From: Ventricola sp017626895 | Lineage (GTDB): Bacteria; Bacillota; Clostridia; Christensenellales; Aristaeellaceae | Direction: 5' to 3' | Assembly: GCA_017626895.1 (NCBI GenBank) | Contig: JAGAHV010000239.1 | Span: 1 to 24,172, forward strand | DNA length: 24,172 bases | In this document: positions 15,407-23,794 of the stretch, in pieces | Layout of the letters: each line of letters begins with the position of its first letter | How positions within the stretch are numbered: position 1 is the stretch's first letter | Program-made: the position numbers and the translations under genes | The notes under the pieces: model-generated | The model's input: only the letters and a program-made list of their open reading frames with translations | Database searches by the model: none | Told to the model about the DNA's origin: nothing

Positions 15407-16270
15407 TTGAGTACATTTTTACAGGCATGTGTGAATGGACTCCTGATGGGAGGATTCTATTCACTCATGGGAATGGGACAGAATGTTATCTTCGGCGTCA
15501 TGAAGATCGTTAACTTCTGTCATGGCGAAATGCTCATGGTTGGTATGTATCTGACATACTTTCTGTGTACGACCTTTGGACTGGATCCGTATCTCTGTGT
15601 TCCGCTCGTTGCCATCATTATGTTCTTCCTTGGTGCGGTAATTCAGCATACCCTGATCACGCCCTCGCTGGGGACAAAGAGCTTTACCAACCTCCTGTTC
15701 CTGACGGTCGGTCTGGGACTGCTGCTCTCAAATGGCGCACTGGTTTTGTTTGGCTCGGAATACCGGACCATTCCCACCAGCTACTCACAGGTGTACATCA
15801 ATCTGGGACCGGTTACCCTGGCACTGCCCCGGCTGATCAGCTTCGGCGTGCTGATCGTCGTGTCCATTGCTCTTTTTGCTTTCCTCAAGTATTCCACCAT
15901 CGGCAAGCAGATCCGCGCGGTATCGCAGAACCCGGTTGGCGCTGAGGTGGTCGGCATCAACACCAAGCGGATTTACATCCTGACCTACGGCCTTGGAACG
16001 GCACTGGCCGGCATCGCGGGCGCGCTTTTGACCGGCTTTTATACCATCTTCCCGACGGCGGGCGCCAGCTTCGGCTTCCGTGCCCTGATCGTCGTGGTCG
16101 TGGGCGGCCTGGGTTCCATTCCGGGCGCATTCTTCGCCGGCATTTTCCTCGGCCTTCTTGAAACCATGGTGGCACTGTTCATCAGCCCGTCCTACAGTGA
16201 CCTGATCGTTTTCGTGACGTTCATTATCATTCTGGTTGCACGTCAGTTGATTATTATCAGGAGGAAATAA
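15407..16270 (+). CDS. livH: Branched-chain amino acid-type ABC transporter permease LivH
   Basis: This 287-residue membrane protein begins at TTG 15407, chosen because AGGAGG (15393-15398) is 8 nt upstream and would be coding if the upstream in-frame ATG at 15386 were used. The start reads STFLQACVNGLLMGGFYSLMG. LivH-family marks include GQNVIFGVMKIVNFCHGEMLMVG, the docking loop QIRAVSQNPVGAEVVGINTKR, and VVVVGGLGSIPGAFFAGIFLG. It forms the import channel with LivM, encoded 2 nt downstream. The family carries branched-chain amino acids but also amides and other compounds. Confidence 0.92.
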   Translation: MSTFLQACVNGLLMGGFYSLMGMGQNVIFGVMKIVNFCHGEMLMVGMYLTYFLCTTFGLDPYLCVPLVAIIMFFLGAVIQHTLITPSLGTKSFTNLLFLTVGLGLLLSNGALVLFGSEYRTIPTSYSQVYINLGPVTLALPRLISFGVLIVVSIALFAFLKYSTIGKQIRAVSQNPVGAEVVGINTKRIYILTYGLGTALAGIAGALLTGFYTIFPTAGASFGFRALIVVVVGGLGSIPGAFFAGIFLGLLETMVALFISPSYSDLIVFVTFIIILVARQLIIIRRK

Positions 16271-16272
16271 GA

Positions 16273-17331
16273 ATGAGCGAAAAGAGAAAAGCGGTTCGCA
16301 CATATCACAGGAATCTGGCGATCGTGCTGGGGATTCTGCTCCTGATATTTGTCTGCATTCCGTTGTTTGTCAAATCTCCGTATATCCTGAACATCTTTGT
16401 ACTGGTATTCTACATGTCCACACTGTCCATGGCCTGGAACCTGCTGGGCGGCATGACCGGACAGAACTCTCTGGGCCACGCGGCCTATATGGGCCTGGGT
16501 GCCTATGCCAGCTGTCTGCTGATTACAAAGGCGGGCATCAATCCCTGGTTCTCCGCCATCCTCGGCATGGTGATTGTCGGACTGGTGGCCGGCATTATAT
16601 TCTACCCCTGCTTTATTCTTAGGGGTCCATACTTCACCCTGGTGTCTATCGCCTTTGGTGAGGCGCTCCGGCAGTTTATCATCAACTCCGCCTTCTTCGG
16701 GCGTGCCAGCGGTGTCGGTCTGCCTTTCGGTCGGGATTCCTGGCTGAACTTCCGGTTCGGCAGCAAGATTCCCTACTATTACGTCGGTCTGGCCATGCTG
16801 CTGCTGGTGTACCTTCTGATGAAGAAGATTGAACGCTCCAAGATGGGCTATGCGCTGCGCACCATCCGTGAGGATGAGGACGCGGCGGCGGCCATCGGCA
16901 TCAATCCCACGCGCTATAAGATCATGGCGGTGGTGGTTTCGGCCATGGTAGCGGCCCTGGTCGGCTTCTTCTATGCCAGTTATATCCGCTATATTGATCC
17001 CGAGCTGATGGTTCTGGCCAAGTCCACCGAGTCCGTGCTGCCGGCCGTTGTCGGCGGTGCTGCCTATGTGGAAGGACCGCTGGTTGGCGGACTGATCATG
17101 ATTCCGCTTTCCGAGTTCCTGCGGGCCAAATACAGCTCCATCCTGCCCGGCATCAACATGCTCATGTACGCCGTGGTGCTGCTGGTGGTCATTCGTTTCC
17201 GGCCCACGGGCATTCTCGGCTGGTACATGCACAGCAAGCTGAAGACCTTTGTGGACACAAAGATCCTCCGGAAACCGCCGGTTGAGGTCCTTGAGGAAGT
17301 GGAACTGGCGAAAATGAACGGGAAGGAGTGA
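16273..17331 (+). CDS. livM: Branched-chain amino acid-type ABC transporter permease LivM
   Basis: This 352-residue membrane protein is the second channel subunit. AGGAGGAAATAAGA precedes the ATG, overlapping the end of livH. Family marks are NLLGGMTGQNSLGHAAYMGLG near residues 56-76, GPYFTLVSIAFGEALRQ, the docking loop GYALRTIREDEDAAAAIGIN and VLPAVVGGAAYVEGPLVGG. The C-terminal tail after the last helix is about 50 residues long and charged. Its stop is 5 nt before the livG ATG. Confidence 0.93.
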   Translation: MSEKRKAVRTYHRNLAIVLGILLLIFVCIPLFVKSPYILNIFVLVFYMSTLSMAWNLLGGMTGQNSLGHAAYMGLGAYASCLLITKAGINPWFSAILGMVIVGLVAGIIFYPCFILRGPYFTLVSIAFGEALRQFIINSAFFGRASGVGLPFGRDSWLNFRFGSKIPYYYVGLAMLLLVYLLMKKIERSKMGYALRTIREDEDAAAAIGINPTRYKIMAVVVSAMVAALVGFFYASYIRYIDPELMVLAKSTESVLPAVVGGAAYVEGPLVGGLIMIPLSEFLRAKYSSILPGINMLMYAVVLLVVIRFRPTGILGWYMHSKLKTFVDTKILRKPPVEVLEEVELAKMNGKE

Positions 17332-17336
17332 GAGGG

Positions 17337-18083
17337 ATGAGCGATTCAAAGATTATTGAGGTTCAGCACATTACCAAACGGTTCAAGGGTCTGACGGCCG
17401 TGAAAGATGTTTCCTTCTCGGTCCGTGAGGGTGGAATTACCGGAATGATCGGACCGAACGGTGCCGGGAAATCCACAACCTTCAATATGATCTGCGGCTA
17501 TTATCCGCCGACAGAGGGAAAGATCTTCTACAAGGGTCAGGACATCACGGACAAAAGAGCCTACGAATATACGAACATGAAAATTGCCCGGACGTTCCAG
17601 ATCATGAAGCCGCTGAAAAACCTCAGCGTGCTTGAAAATGTGGTGGCCTCCTCCTATTTCGGCCATGCGGCAGCGAAGAATGAACGGGAGGCAAAGGAAC
17701 GGGCCATGGAGATTCTGCAGTTCACCGGCCTGTATGAAAAGCGCCATATCCTCTCAAAGGACATGGGAACACCGGACCAGAAGCGTCTTGAAATGGCCAG
17801 AGCCCTGGCCACGCGCCCGGAGATGCTGTTCCTTGATGAGAACATGGCCGGACTTAACCCGGCGGAAACAGAAGCGGCGATTCAGCTGATCCGGAAAATC
17901 AATGAATCCGGCGTGACCATTTTCCTCATTGAGCATATCATGCAGGCCGTGGTCAGCCTCTGCGAAGAGGTCATTGTGCTCCATCACGGGGAGAAGATTG
18001 CAGAGGGAACACCGGCTCAGGTCATGAATGACCCCTATGTCATGGAGGTTTACCTGGGAAAGAAGGAGGGCGCAAATGCTTAA
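17337..18083 (+). CDS. livG: ABC transporter ATP-binding protein LivG
   Basis: This 248-residue cytoplasmic ATPase starts at ATG 17337 with AAGGAG 8 nt upstream; the longer frame from GTG 17328 overlaps that site and is rejected. Walker A is GPNGAGKST (39-47), Walker B ends in LDE (E168), the H-loop His is H200, and the C-terminus has VYLG. The ABC signature is not LSGGQ but reads MGTPDQKRLEMARAL (143-157), and Walker B is followed by NMAGLNP rather than PAAGLNP. This looks like a LivG subgroup with a divergent signature. The gene overlaps livF by 8 nt, implying coupled translation. Confidence 0.93.
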   Translation: MSDSKIIEVQHITKRFKGLTAVKDVSFSVREGGITGMIGPNGAGKSTTFNMICGYYPPTEGKIFYKGQDITDKRAYEYTNMKIARTFQIMKPLKNLSVLENVVASSYFGHAAAKNEREAKERAMEILQFTGLYEKRHILSKDMGTPDQKRLEMARALATRPEMLFLDENMAGLNPAETEAAIQLIRKINESGVTIFLIEHIMQAVVSLCEEVIVLHHGEKIAEGTPAQVMNDPYVMEVYLGKKEGANA

Positions 18084-18783
18084 GGTTGAAGGATTGCGCG
18101 CCGGTTACGGTGCTGTGAATATTCTCTGGGATGTGGCCTTCCATGTGGACGATGGCGAGATTGTGGCCATCCTGGGTTCCAACGGTGCGGGCAAGACCAC
18201 CATGGTCCGGACCATTACCGGCATGATCCGTGCCTCGGCCGGATCGGTGAATTTCAACGGGGAGGAACTGGCCCGGCACAATTCTCGTTATATCCTGGAT
18301 AAGGGCATCGTGCAGGTGCCGGAGGGACGCCAGCTCTTTACCGAAATGACGGTTCTTGAAAACCTTGAAATGGGGGCTTTCAACAAGCAGCGGAAGGAAC
18401 ATTTTGCTGAAAACCTCCGAATGGTGTATCAGTGGTTCCCGAAACTGGAGGAAAGAGCCAAACAGGCGGCGGGGACGCTGTCCGGCGGTGAACAGCAGAT
18501 GGTTGCTGTGGCCCGGGCACTGATCGGCATGCCGAAACTGTTGATTCTGGATGAACCCTCACTGGGCCTGGCGCCCAATATCGTGGATGACATCCTGAAT
18601 GTGGCCTCCACACTGGTTAAGCAGAATGGCATCTCCGTTTTGCTGGTTGAACAGGACATTACCAAGGCACTGGCCTGTGCCAACCGCGGCTATGTCATTG
18701 AAAACGGTCACATCGCACTGGATGGAACATCGGCAGAACTGGCTGCCAATGACCATGTCAAGAAAGCGTATCTTGGCATCTGA
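18076..18783 (+). CDS. livF: ABC transporter ATP-binding protein LivF
   Basis: This 235-residue ATPase starts at ATG 18076 with AAGGAGG about 7 nt upstream, overlapping the last codons of livG. It has a canonical Walker A (GSNGAGKTT, 34-42), signature LSGGEQQ (135-141) and Walker B LLILDEP (155-161). The segment VPEGRQLFTEMTVLENLEMG (81-100) is strongly characteristic of LivF. The canonical site here against the divergent LivG signature suggests two unequal ATP sites in the heterodimer. Confidence 0.94.
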   Translation: MLKVEGLRAGYGAVNILWDVAFHVDDGEIVAILGSNGAGKTTMVRTITGMIRASAGSVNFNGEELARHNSRYILDKGIVQVPEGRQLFTEMTVLENLEMGAFNKQRKEHFAENLRMVYQWFPKLEERAKQAAGTLSGGEQQMVAVARALIGMPKLLILDEPSLGLAPNIVDDILNVASTLVKQNGISVLLVEQDITKALACANRGYVIENGHIALDGTSAELAANDHVKKAYLGI

Positions 18784-18795
18784 ATCATCGTTGTT

Positions 18796-18817
18796 AGCAC
18801 CGTGGCAGTTCGGTGTT
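18796..18817 (+). other. Short hairpin between livF and the binding-protein gene
   Basis: AGCACCG (18796-18802) pairs with CGGTGTT (18811-18817), 7 pairs including one G-T, loop TGGCAGTT. It is followed by an A-rich stretch and then AGGAGG. It may allow processing that raises binding-protein message; the role is inferred. Confidence 0.35.
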
Positions 18818-18846
18818 TAACATAAAACAAATTTAGGAGGACGAAC

Positions 18847-20094
18847 ATGAAGAAGCTCATTTCCATTCTGAGCATCATTGCAGTGCTCACAACACTCGTT
18901 GTTGGTCTTGCCGTGGCTGATGAAGCTCCGATTAAGATCGGCACCATCTATGCCATGTCCGGCGGAAACGCCGCCATCGGCGAGAACATTCTGCGCGGTA
19001 TTGACTTTGCTGTCGCTGAGATCAATGCCAAGGGCGGCGTCAATGGCCGTATGCTCGAGGTTGTTCGCGGCGATCATGCCGGCGATCCTGCCCAGGGCAA
19101 GTCTGAGGCTGAGCGCCTCATCACACAGGAGCATGTCGATGTCATGATGGGCTGCCATATGTCCACGGTCACCGAAGTTGTGGCTCAGGTGTGCACCCAG
19201 TATGGTGTTCCGATGATCACCGCTATCTCCACCCTGGACCGTCTGAGCGATCCGGATCACGAGGCGATGGATTATTTCTTCCGTCTCTGCCCGCTCAACT
19301 CCGTCTATGTTGAGGATATGCTCAAGTATCTGAAGGACACGGCTACCCAGACCGGCGAGGAAGTAAAGACCATCGCGATCTTTACGGACCGTGCGGCCAT
19401 CGGCCAGGAGCTGATCCGCTGCGTCGACCTGTTCAAGGACAAGTATGGCTTTGAACTCGTAGCGACCGTTGACTACAGCAGCAATGCCACCGACCTGAGC
19501 GCTCAGGTACTGGCTCTCAAGAAGGCCAATCCCGATGCAGTCCTCTGCGACTCCTATATCGGCGATGCCACCCTCTTTGTGCAGACCCTGAAAGCCCAGA
19601 ACTACACCCCGAAGCTCATCGTGGCCAAGGCCAACGGCTTCACCGATCCTGCTTTCATCAGCAACCTCGGTAACCTTGCCAACGGCGTGGCTTCTGTTGT
19701 TGAGTTCAACCCTGACCTGATCAACGGCAAGGAGATCAACGAAGAGTTCAAGGCACAGTATGGCGTCAACATGAACGGCCACTCTGCCGAGTCCTACACC
19801 GTCGTGTGGATCTTCAAGACGGCCATTGAGGCTGCCGGTTCTACCGATGGCGCTGCTGTCCGTGACGCGATCGCCAAACTGGATATCCAGGGCGAATTCC
19901 CGGGCGGACGCAAGATCATTCTGCCGTATGACCGCATTCACTTTGAGAACTATGATCTGGCCGGCGTTCAGCACTACAGAGACAATACCTCTGCATCTGT
20001 TGCTATCGCACAGGTTCAGGACGGCGAGTGGAAGACCGTATGGCCGTTCGACTTCACCGATACCAAGGTTCTCTATCCGGCTCCGCTGCAGTAA
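18847..20094 (+). CDS. ABC transporter extracytoplasmic binding protein, LivJ/LivK type
   Basis: This 415-residue exported protein belongs to the Peripla_BP_6 (Leu/Ile/Val-binding-like) group. AGGAGG is 6 nt before the ATG. The signal peptide (1-24) ends in GLAVA before DEAP and contains no cysteine, so a lipid anchor is not predicted. The mature start IKIGTIYAMSGGNAAIGEN and ERLITQEHVDVMMGCHMSTV are typical of the family's ligand-binding lobe. It is the last gene of the operon and uses AAG, CGT and GCT codons more than neighbours, consistent with high expression. The ligand could be a branched-chain amino acid, another amino acid or an amide; sequence alone does not decide. Confidence 0.92.
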   Translation: MKKLISILSIIAVLTTLVVGLAVADEAPIKIGTIYAMSGGNAAIGENILRGIDFAVAEINAKGGVNGRMLEVVRGDHAGDPAQGKSEAERLITQEHVDVMMGCHMSTVTEVVAQVCTQYGVPMITAISTLDRLSDPDHEAMDYFFRLCPLNSVYVEDMLKYLKDTATQTGEEVKTIAIFTDRAAIGQELIRCVDLFKDKYGFELVATVDYSSNATDLSAQVLALKKANPDAVLCDSYIGDATLFVQTLKAQNYTPKLIVAKANGFTDPAFISNLGNLANGVASVVEFNPDLINGKEINEEFKAQYGVNMNGHSAESYTVVWIFKTAIEAAGSTDGAAVRDAIAKLDIQGEFPGGRKIILPYDRIHFENYDLAGVQHYRDNTSASVAIAQVQDGEWKTVWPFDFTDTKVLYPAPLQ

Positions 20095-20124
20095 CAGCAT
20101 ATCGTATCCCTAACTGCTAAAATC

Positions 20125-20150
20125 ATGCCGCCCATTGGGCGGCATATTTT
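20125..20150 (+). terminator. Intrinsic terminator of the liv-type operon
   Basis: ATGCCGCCC (20125-20133) pairs perfectly with GGGCGGCAT (20137-20145) around ATT, followed by ATTTT. Confidence 0.85.
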
Positions 20151-20273
20151 GCGTGTTCTGGAAAGCCAATGGGCGATTTCGTTCGTATATTTTACTGAGA
20201 CGATTTTTTCGGGACAAAATCGGATGAATGTTTCGTCTTATAGATGTGACAAACACAAAATGAGGAGGATCAC

Positions 20274-21152
20274 ATGAACAGAAAAAATACAGCCCTGGTG
20301 GCAGCCCTTTTGCTGGCTGTCATGATCGTTGTTTCGGGAATCGCGGAGGAGGATCTCTTTTCCAAAATTCAGGGAAAATGGTTTGAGTTTTCCAGCGGCG
20401 CGGGTGCATGGAGCACCGAACTGATCATGGCTGAAAATGGCGCTTTCTCCGGAAACTTCCATGACAGTGAGATGGGGGAAACCGGTGAGGGATATCCGAA
20501 CGGCACCGTCTATGGATGCACCTTCCACGGACAGCTTTCCGATCCCGAAAAAGTGGATGAAACCACATGGAAGGTAAAGATCAAAGTTGAGATGGATGAG
20601 GGTCAGGTGCCTGAGGCCATTGAGGATCAGATCCGGTATGTGACTGCCCCGCCTTACGGTCTGGAGAAGGCGGAGACGGTGATGATCTATGAAACCGGTA
20701 CGCCGATTGAGAAACTGCCCGAGGGCTTTATGTCCTGGTCGCATATGCAGGAAGTGGATCCGGATGCAAAGACGCTTCCTTACTATGGAATCTGGAATGA
20801 AACGGATGATGCCGGCTTTGTCTCCATTGATGAGGCGCAGAATATGATGCTGACCATCGCCGGCGGATGGACCCCGGCCGCGGATCCGACCATCACGGAT
20901 GAGGTGAAGGCATTGCTGGACAAGGGAATGGAAGGACTGGTTGGAGTCAATTACACCCCCGTGGCCTATCTCGGTTCACAGGTTGTCTCCGGCACCAATC
21001 ATGCCATTCTCTGCCAGGCAACGGTAGTTTATCCCGGTGCCACACCGTACTTTGTCATTGTCTATCTCTATGAGGATCTCCAGGGAAATGTCTCTCTGAT
21101 GAATATTGCCGATTTTGATGTCGGGATGTTCTGCACCTACGGTGTGGACTAA
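20274..21152 (+). CDS. Secreted protein of unknown function with a cystatin-like QxVxG motif
   Basis: This 292-residue protein has a signal peptide (about 1-24, ending SGIA before EED) without a lipobox cysteine, so it is exported. GAGGAGG is 5-6 nt before the ATG. The N-terminal part (about 30-110) is beta-rich, with GKWFEFSSGAGAWSTELIM and NGAFSGNFHDSEMGETGEGY, resembling a lipocalin-like domain. The C-terminal part (about 205-285) has VGVNYTPVAYLGSQVVSGTN, with QVVSG (236-240) matching the cystatin QxVxG loop, then beta-strands (ILCQATVVY, YFVIVYLYEDLQG). Both likenesses come from pattern recognition and I assign no function. It stands alone between two terminators. Confidence 0.8.
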   Translation: MNRKNTALVAALLLAVMIVVSGIAEEDLFSKIQGKWFEFSSGAGAWSTELIMAENGAFSGNFHDSEMGETGEGYPNGTVYGCTFHGQLSDPEKVDETTWKVKIKVEMDEGQVPEAIEDQIRYVTAPPYGLEKAETVMIYETGTPIEKLPEGFMSWSHMQEVDPDAKTLPYYGIWNETDDAGFVSIDEAQNMMLTIAGGWTPAADPTITDEVKALLDKGMEGLVGVNYTPVAYLGSQVVSGTNHAILCQATVVYPGATPYFVIVYLYEDLQGNVSLMNIADFDVGMFCTYGVD

Positions 21153-21206
21153 AGGTCCATGCACGCGCTTTTGTGAAAGGCGCAGGGCAGAATGCAAAAA
21201 CGCTGT

Positions 21207-21229
21207 ACGTTCTGCTATCTGCAGAATGT
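21207..21229 (+). other. Hairpin upstream of the main terminator
   Basis: ACGTTCTGC (21207-21215) pairs with GCAGAATGT (21221-21229), one G-T, around TATCT. It stands in tandem with the stronger terminator hairpin just downstream. Confidence 0.35.
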
Positions 21230-21231
21230 TG

Positions 21232-21260
21232 AAAAGCCAGCCCGTGAGGGCTGGCTTTTT
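21232..21260. terminator. Bidirectional intrinsic terminator
   Basis: AAAAGCCAGCCC (21232-21243) pairs perfectly with 21248-21259 around GTGA. The A-run on the left and T-run on the right make it functional for both the secreted-protein gene (plus) and the short minus-strand ORF. Confidence 0.85.
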
Positions 21261-21281
21261 CTGCTGTCTGTGGCTTTGTCC

Positions 21282-21524
21282 TTAAAGCATTTTGATCGTC
21301 CAGGTACCGTCCTCCAGCTGCCGGAAGGCAACGCGGGCAATCTGATTTCCCGGGAAGACCATTTCAATCGTGTACCATTTGACCTTGACGCCGTTTTCAT
21401 ACTTTTCAATGACCTGTACCGCTTTGCGAAGATCAACGCTCAGGGAGTCGATGAGTTTTTGCGCATCCTCGCTGATGGTGAAGCCGGAGGCGGCAGCTGC
21501 CTCGCCAAAGCCTGCTTTTATCAT
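21282..21524 (-). CDS. Short hypothetical ORF, possibly a C-terminal gene remnant (80 aa)
   Basis: I do not recognise this 80-residue product. It reads like the end of a folded protein: a helix (SEDAQKLIDSLSVDLRKAVQ) followed by beta-strand-like segments (VKVKWYTIEMVFPG, IARVAFRQLEDGTWTIKML). No ribosome-binding site precedes the ATG at 21524; the bases upstream read AAAGCTCCTGGTCGTC. The frame has a stop five codons upstream of the ATG, and no convincing extension was seen in other frames up to the reductase gene at 21653. A terminator follows it on the minus strand. It may be a decayed gene whose 5' part is lost, or a weakly translated distal cistron of the reductase operon. Confidence 0.4.
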   Translation of the reverse strand: MIKAGFGEAAAASGFTISEDAQKLIDSLSVDLRKAVQVIEKYENGVKVKWYTIEMVFPGNQIARVAFRQLEDGTWTIKML

Positions 21525-21652
21525 GACGACCAGGAGCTTTCATGCGTTTATTGATCCCTGTTGCCTGGACGGCAGTCAGTCAGGCTCCAGACCGTGGCCG
21601 GGATTTGATCGGCATTGAGGTTGGGCAGATGCCTGGAACAGGGAAAAGTGCA

Positions 21653-22786
21653 TTAAAGTCCAAGATCCTGCCAGGCATTCTGCAGGGATTCAATGATGTT
21701 GAGGTGCTGCGGGCACTGGGCCTCGCAGGCACCGCAGCCGATACAGCGGTCAGCGCCGGCGTTCGCAGAGAGAATCTCTTTAAGGTTGCCGTCTTCTTTT
21801 GGATCGGTATTGTACAGGGATGTCTTGTTCCATACGGCGAAGGTGCCGGGGATGTTGACGCCGTTGGGACAGGGCATGCAGTAGCGGCAGTCAGTGCAGC
21901 CGATTTTGGTGCGGCTCAGATAGGCGGCGCGGACATCGTCCATGAGTTTCAGTTCCTCGGCGGACATGATGCCCGGCTCTACGGTATCAAAGATGCGCAG
22001 GTTTTCATCCACCTGTTCCATTTCGTTGCAGCCGGAGAGGACAACGGCTACCTCGGGATGATTGCACAGCCAGCGGAAGGCCCATTCCACAGGGGACCGT
22101 TTGATCGGGAACTGATCGTACAGTGCCTGGACGTTGCCCGGGGCCTTGGCAAGGCGTCCGCCAAGGAGGCCTTCCATGATGACCACCGGAATGCCAAGCC
22201 GGCCGGCCAATTCAAGGCCTTTGGTTCCGGCCTGGTTGTTGATGTCCATGAAATTGTATTGAATCTGGACCATGTCCCAGTCGTTGGCCTTTATGATCTT
22301 TTCAAATGCCGGATAATCATCGTGGAAGGAGAAGCACTTGTAGCGGATCTTGCCCTTCTGCTTCAGCTCCTCAAAGAATTCCGGTGCACCAATGGCCTTA
22401 AAGCGTTCCCAGCGTTCGGCATTGACGGCGTGCATCAGGTAAAAGTCGATGTGGTCGGTTTGCAGTTTCCGCAGTTCTTCCTCGAAAAGGGCTTCCATTT
22501 CAGCCCGGTTATGGACATGGTCAATGGGCATTTTGGTGGCAATCATGACCTTGTCACGGTAACCGTCGCGAAGGGCTTTTCCGAGGACGGTTTCAGATGT
22601 TCTGTTCAGGTAGACGTAAGCGGTATCGATATAGGTGACGCCGCCGTCAATGGCATGACGGATGAGGGAGATGGCTTTCTGCTCATCAATGGTGCTGTCG
22701 CCGGATGCCGGACCATTGAAACGCATGCAGCCAAGGCCGAACGCGGAGCCGGTGATTCCAAGCTTGCCAAAGGAACGGTATTTCAT
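21653..22786 (-). CDS. Aldo/keto reductase with C-terminal double [4Fe-4S] ferredoxin-like domain
   Basis: This 377-residue cytoplasmic enzyme has an aldo/keto reductase barrel (about 1-285) with tetrad D54, Y59, K85 and H119. It is followed by a ferredoxin-like tail with two four-cysteine sets: C297, C300, C303, C306 and C348, C351, C354, C358. The ATG at 22786 follows GGAGGTCCCGC. Members of this Fe-S-tailed group are common in anaerobes; their substrates are mostly unknown, and the clusters suggest electron transfer involving ferredoxin as well as a nicotinamide cofactor. It follows a second reductase gene by 27 nt and is presumably co-transcribed with it. Confidence 0.93.
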   Translation of the reverse strand: MKYRSFGKLGITGSAFGLGCMRFNGPASGDSTIDEQKAISLIRHAIDGGVTYIDTAYVYLNRTSETVLGKALRDGYRDKVMIATKMPIDHVHNRAEMEALFEEELRKLQTDHIDFYLMHAVNAERWERFKAIGAPEFFEELKQKGKIRYKCFSFHDDYPAFEKIIKANDWDMVQIQYNFMDINNQAGTKGLELAGRLGIPVVIMEGLLGGRLAKAPGNVQALYDQFPIKRSPVEWAFRWLCNHPEVAVVLSGCNEMEQVDENLRIFDTVEPGIMSAEELKLMDDVRAAYLSRTKIGCTDCRYCMPCPNGVNIPGTFAVWNKTSLYNTDPKEDGNLKEILSANAGADRCIGCGACEAQCPQHLNIIESLQNAWQDLGL

Positions 22787-22813
22787 GCGGGACCTCCTGT
22801 CAAAAGGGAAAAT

Positions 22814-23794
22814 TTACCACTGGGGATGAATCAGGTCACGGAGATAGCGGTTGTAAATATCGGTAACTGCGTTCATCTGAGCATCGGTCAGGGGAGGAAG
22901 TTCGGCAGCACGGACGTTTTCAAGCACCTGCGTGGCTTTGCTGGCCCCCGGAATGACGACGCTGACCTCGGGATGCATGAGGATCCAGCGAATGGCAATG
23001 GGAGCCAGATCGGCGGTGCCGAACACCCGCTTGAGTTCATCTGCGGCCTCAATGCCCAGTTCATAGGGAACGCCGGAGAAGGTCTCACCCTTGTCAAAGG
23101 AAGCGCCATCCCGGTTGAAAGTCCGGTGATCCTTGGGACCAAAGGAGGTTTCCCTGGTATAGCGCCCAGTCAGAATGCCGCTGGCCAGCGGAACGCGGGC
23201 GATGATGGCCACATTCTTTTTGGCGGCCATGGGGAAAAGGGTATCCAGGGGCTTGAGACGGAACATGTTGAAGATGACCTCCATGGCGGAGATGTCATAA
23301 TCCATGGCGGCCAGACCTTCCTCGACCTTCTCAATGCTGACGCCGTATCCGGCAATTTTGCCCGCTGCCTTCTGCCGCTCAAGTTCGGCAAAGATGTCAT
23401 CCCTGCGGAAGATGGGGGTGGGCGGGCAGTGCAGGAGGATCATGTCAAGCTTTTCGAGTTTCATCCGGCTGAGACTTCCGTCAATAAATCCGGCAATGGC
23501 CTCGGGCGTGTACATTTCGGCCGTATGAGGATTGAGACGGCGGCCGCATTTGGTGGTAATGTAGAAGTGATCCGGACGGGCAGAGACGTATTCGCCGATG
23601 GTTTCCTCGCTTTTTCCGCCATTGTAAACGTCGGCGGTATCGATAAACGTGATGCCGGCAGAATCGGCTGCCTCAAGAATCCGCATGGCCTCCTCGTGGT
23701 TGAACGGGTCGCCCCAGCGGGTGCCCAGCTGCCAGGTGCCAAGGCCGATTTCACTGACGGCACGGCCGCTTTTTCCAAAAATACGTGTTTTCAT
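22814..23794 (-). CDS. Aldo/keto reductase
   Basis: This 326-residue single-domain NAD(P)H-dependent reductase starts at ATG 23794 after GAGGAGGTCACT. It has tetrad residues D52, Y57, K82 and H122, in the motifs ITFIDTADVYNGGKSEETIG and DMILLHCPP. The cofactor region carries the usual VSVVIPGASKATQVLENV. It resembles the YajO/Tas-like AKR group active on aldehydes or sugars. It precedes the Fe-S-tailed reductase and follows a probable Gfo/Idh/MocA oxidoreductase on the same strand, together suggesting sequential redox steps on one sugar-like compound. Confidence 0.93.
   Translation of the reverse strand: MKTRIFGKSGRAVSEIGLGTWQLGTRWGDPFNHEEAMRILEAADSAGITFIDTADVYNGGKSEETIGEYVSARPDHFYITTKCGRRLNPHTAEMYTPEAIAGFIDGSLSRMKLEKLDMILLHCPPTPIFRRDDIFAELERQKAAGKIAGYGVSIEKVEEGLAAMDYDISAMEVIFNMFRLKPLDTLFPMAAKKNVAIIARVPLASGILTGRYTRETSFGPKDHRTFNRDGASFDKGETFSGVPYELGIEAADELKRVFGTADLAPIAIRWILMHPEVSVVIPGASKATQVLENVRAAELPPLTDAQMNAVTDIYNRYLRDLIHPQW

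Noticed and set aside
17328..17336. GTG start for livG
   Set aside because: It overlaps the livG ribosome site; ATG 17337 has proper spacing.
18028..18075. N-terminal extension of LivF inside livG
   Set aside because: The residues do not resemble LivF, and AAGGAGG precedes ATG 18076.
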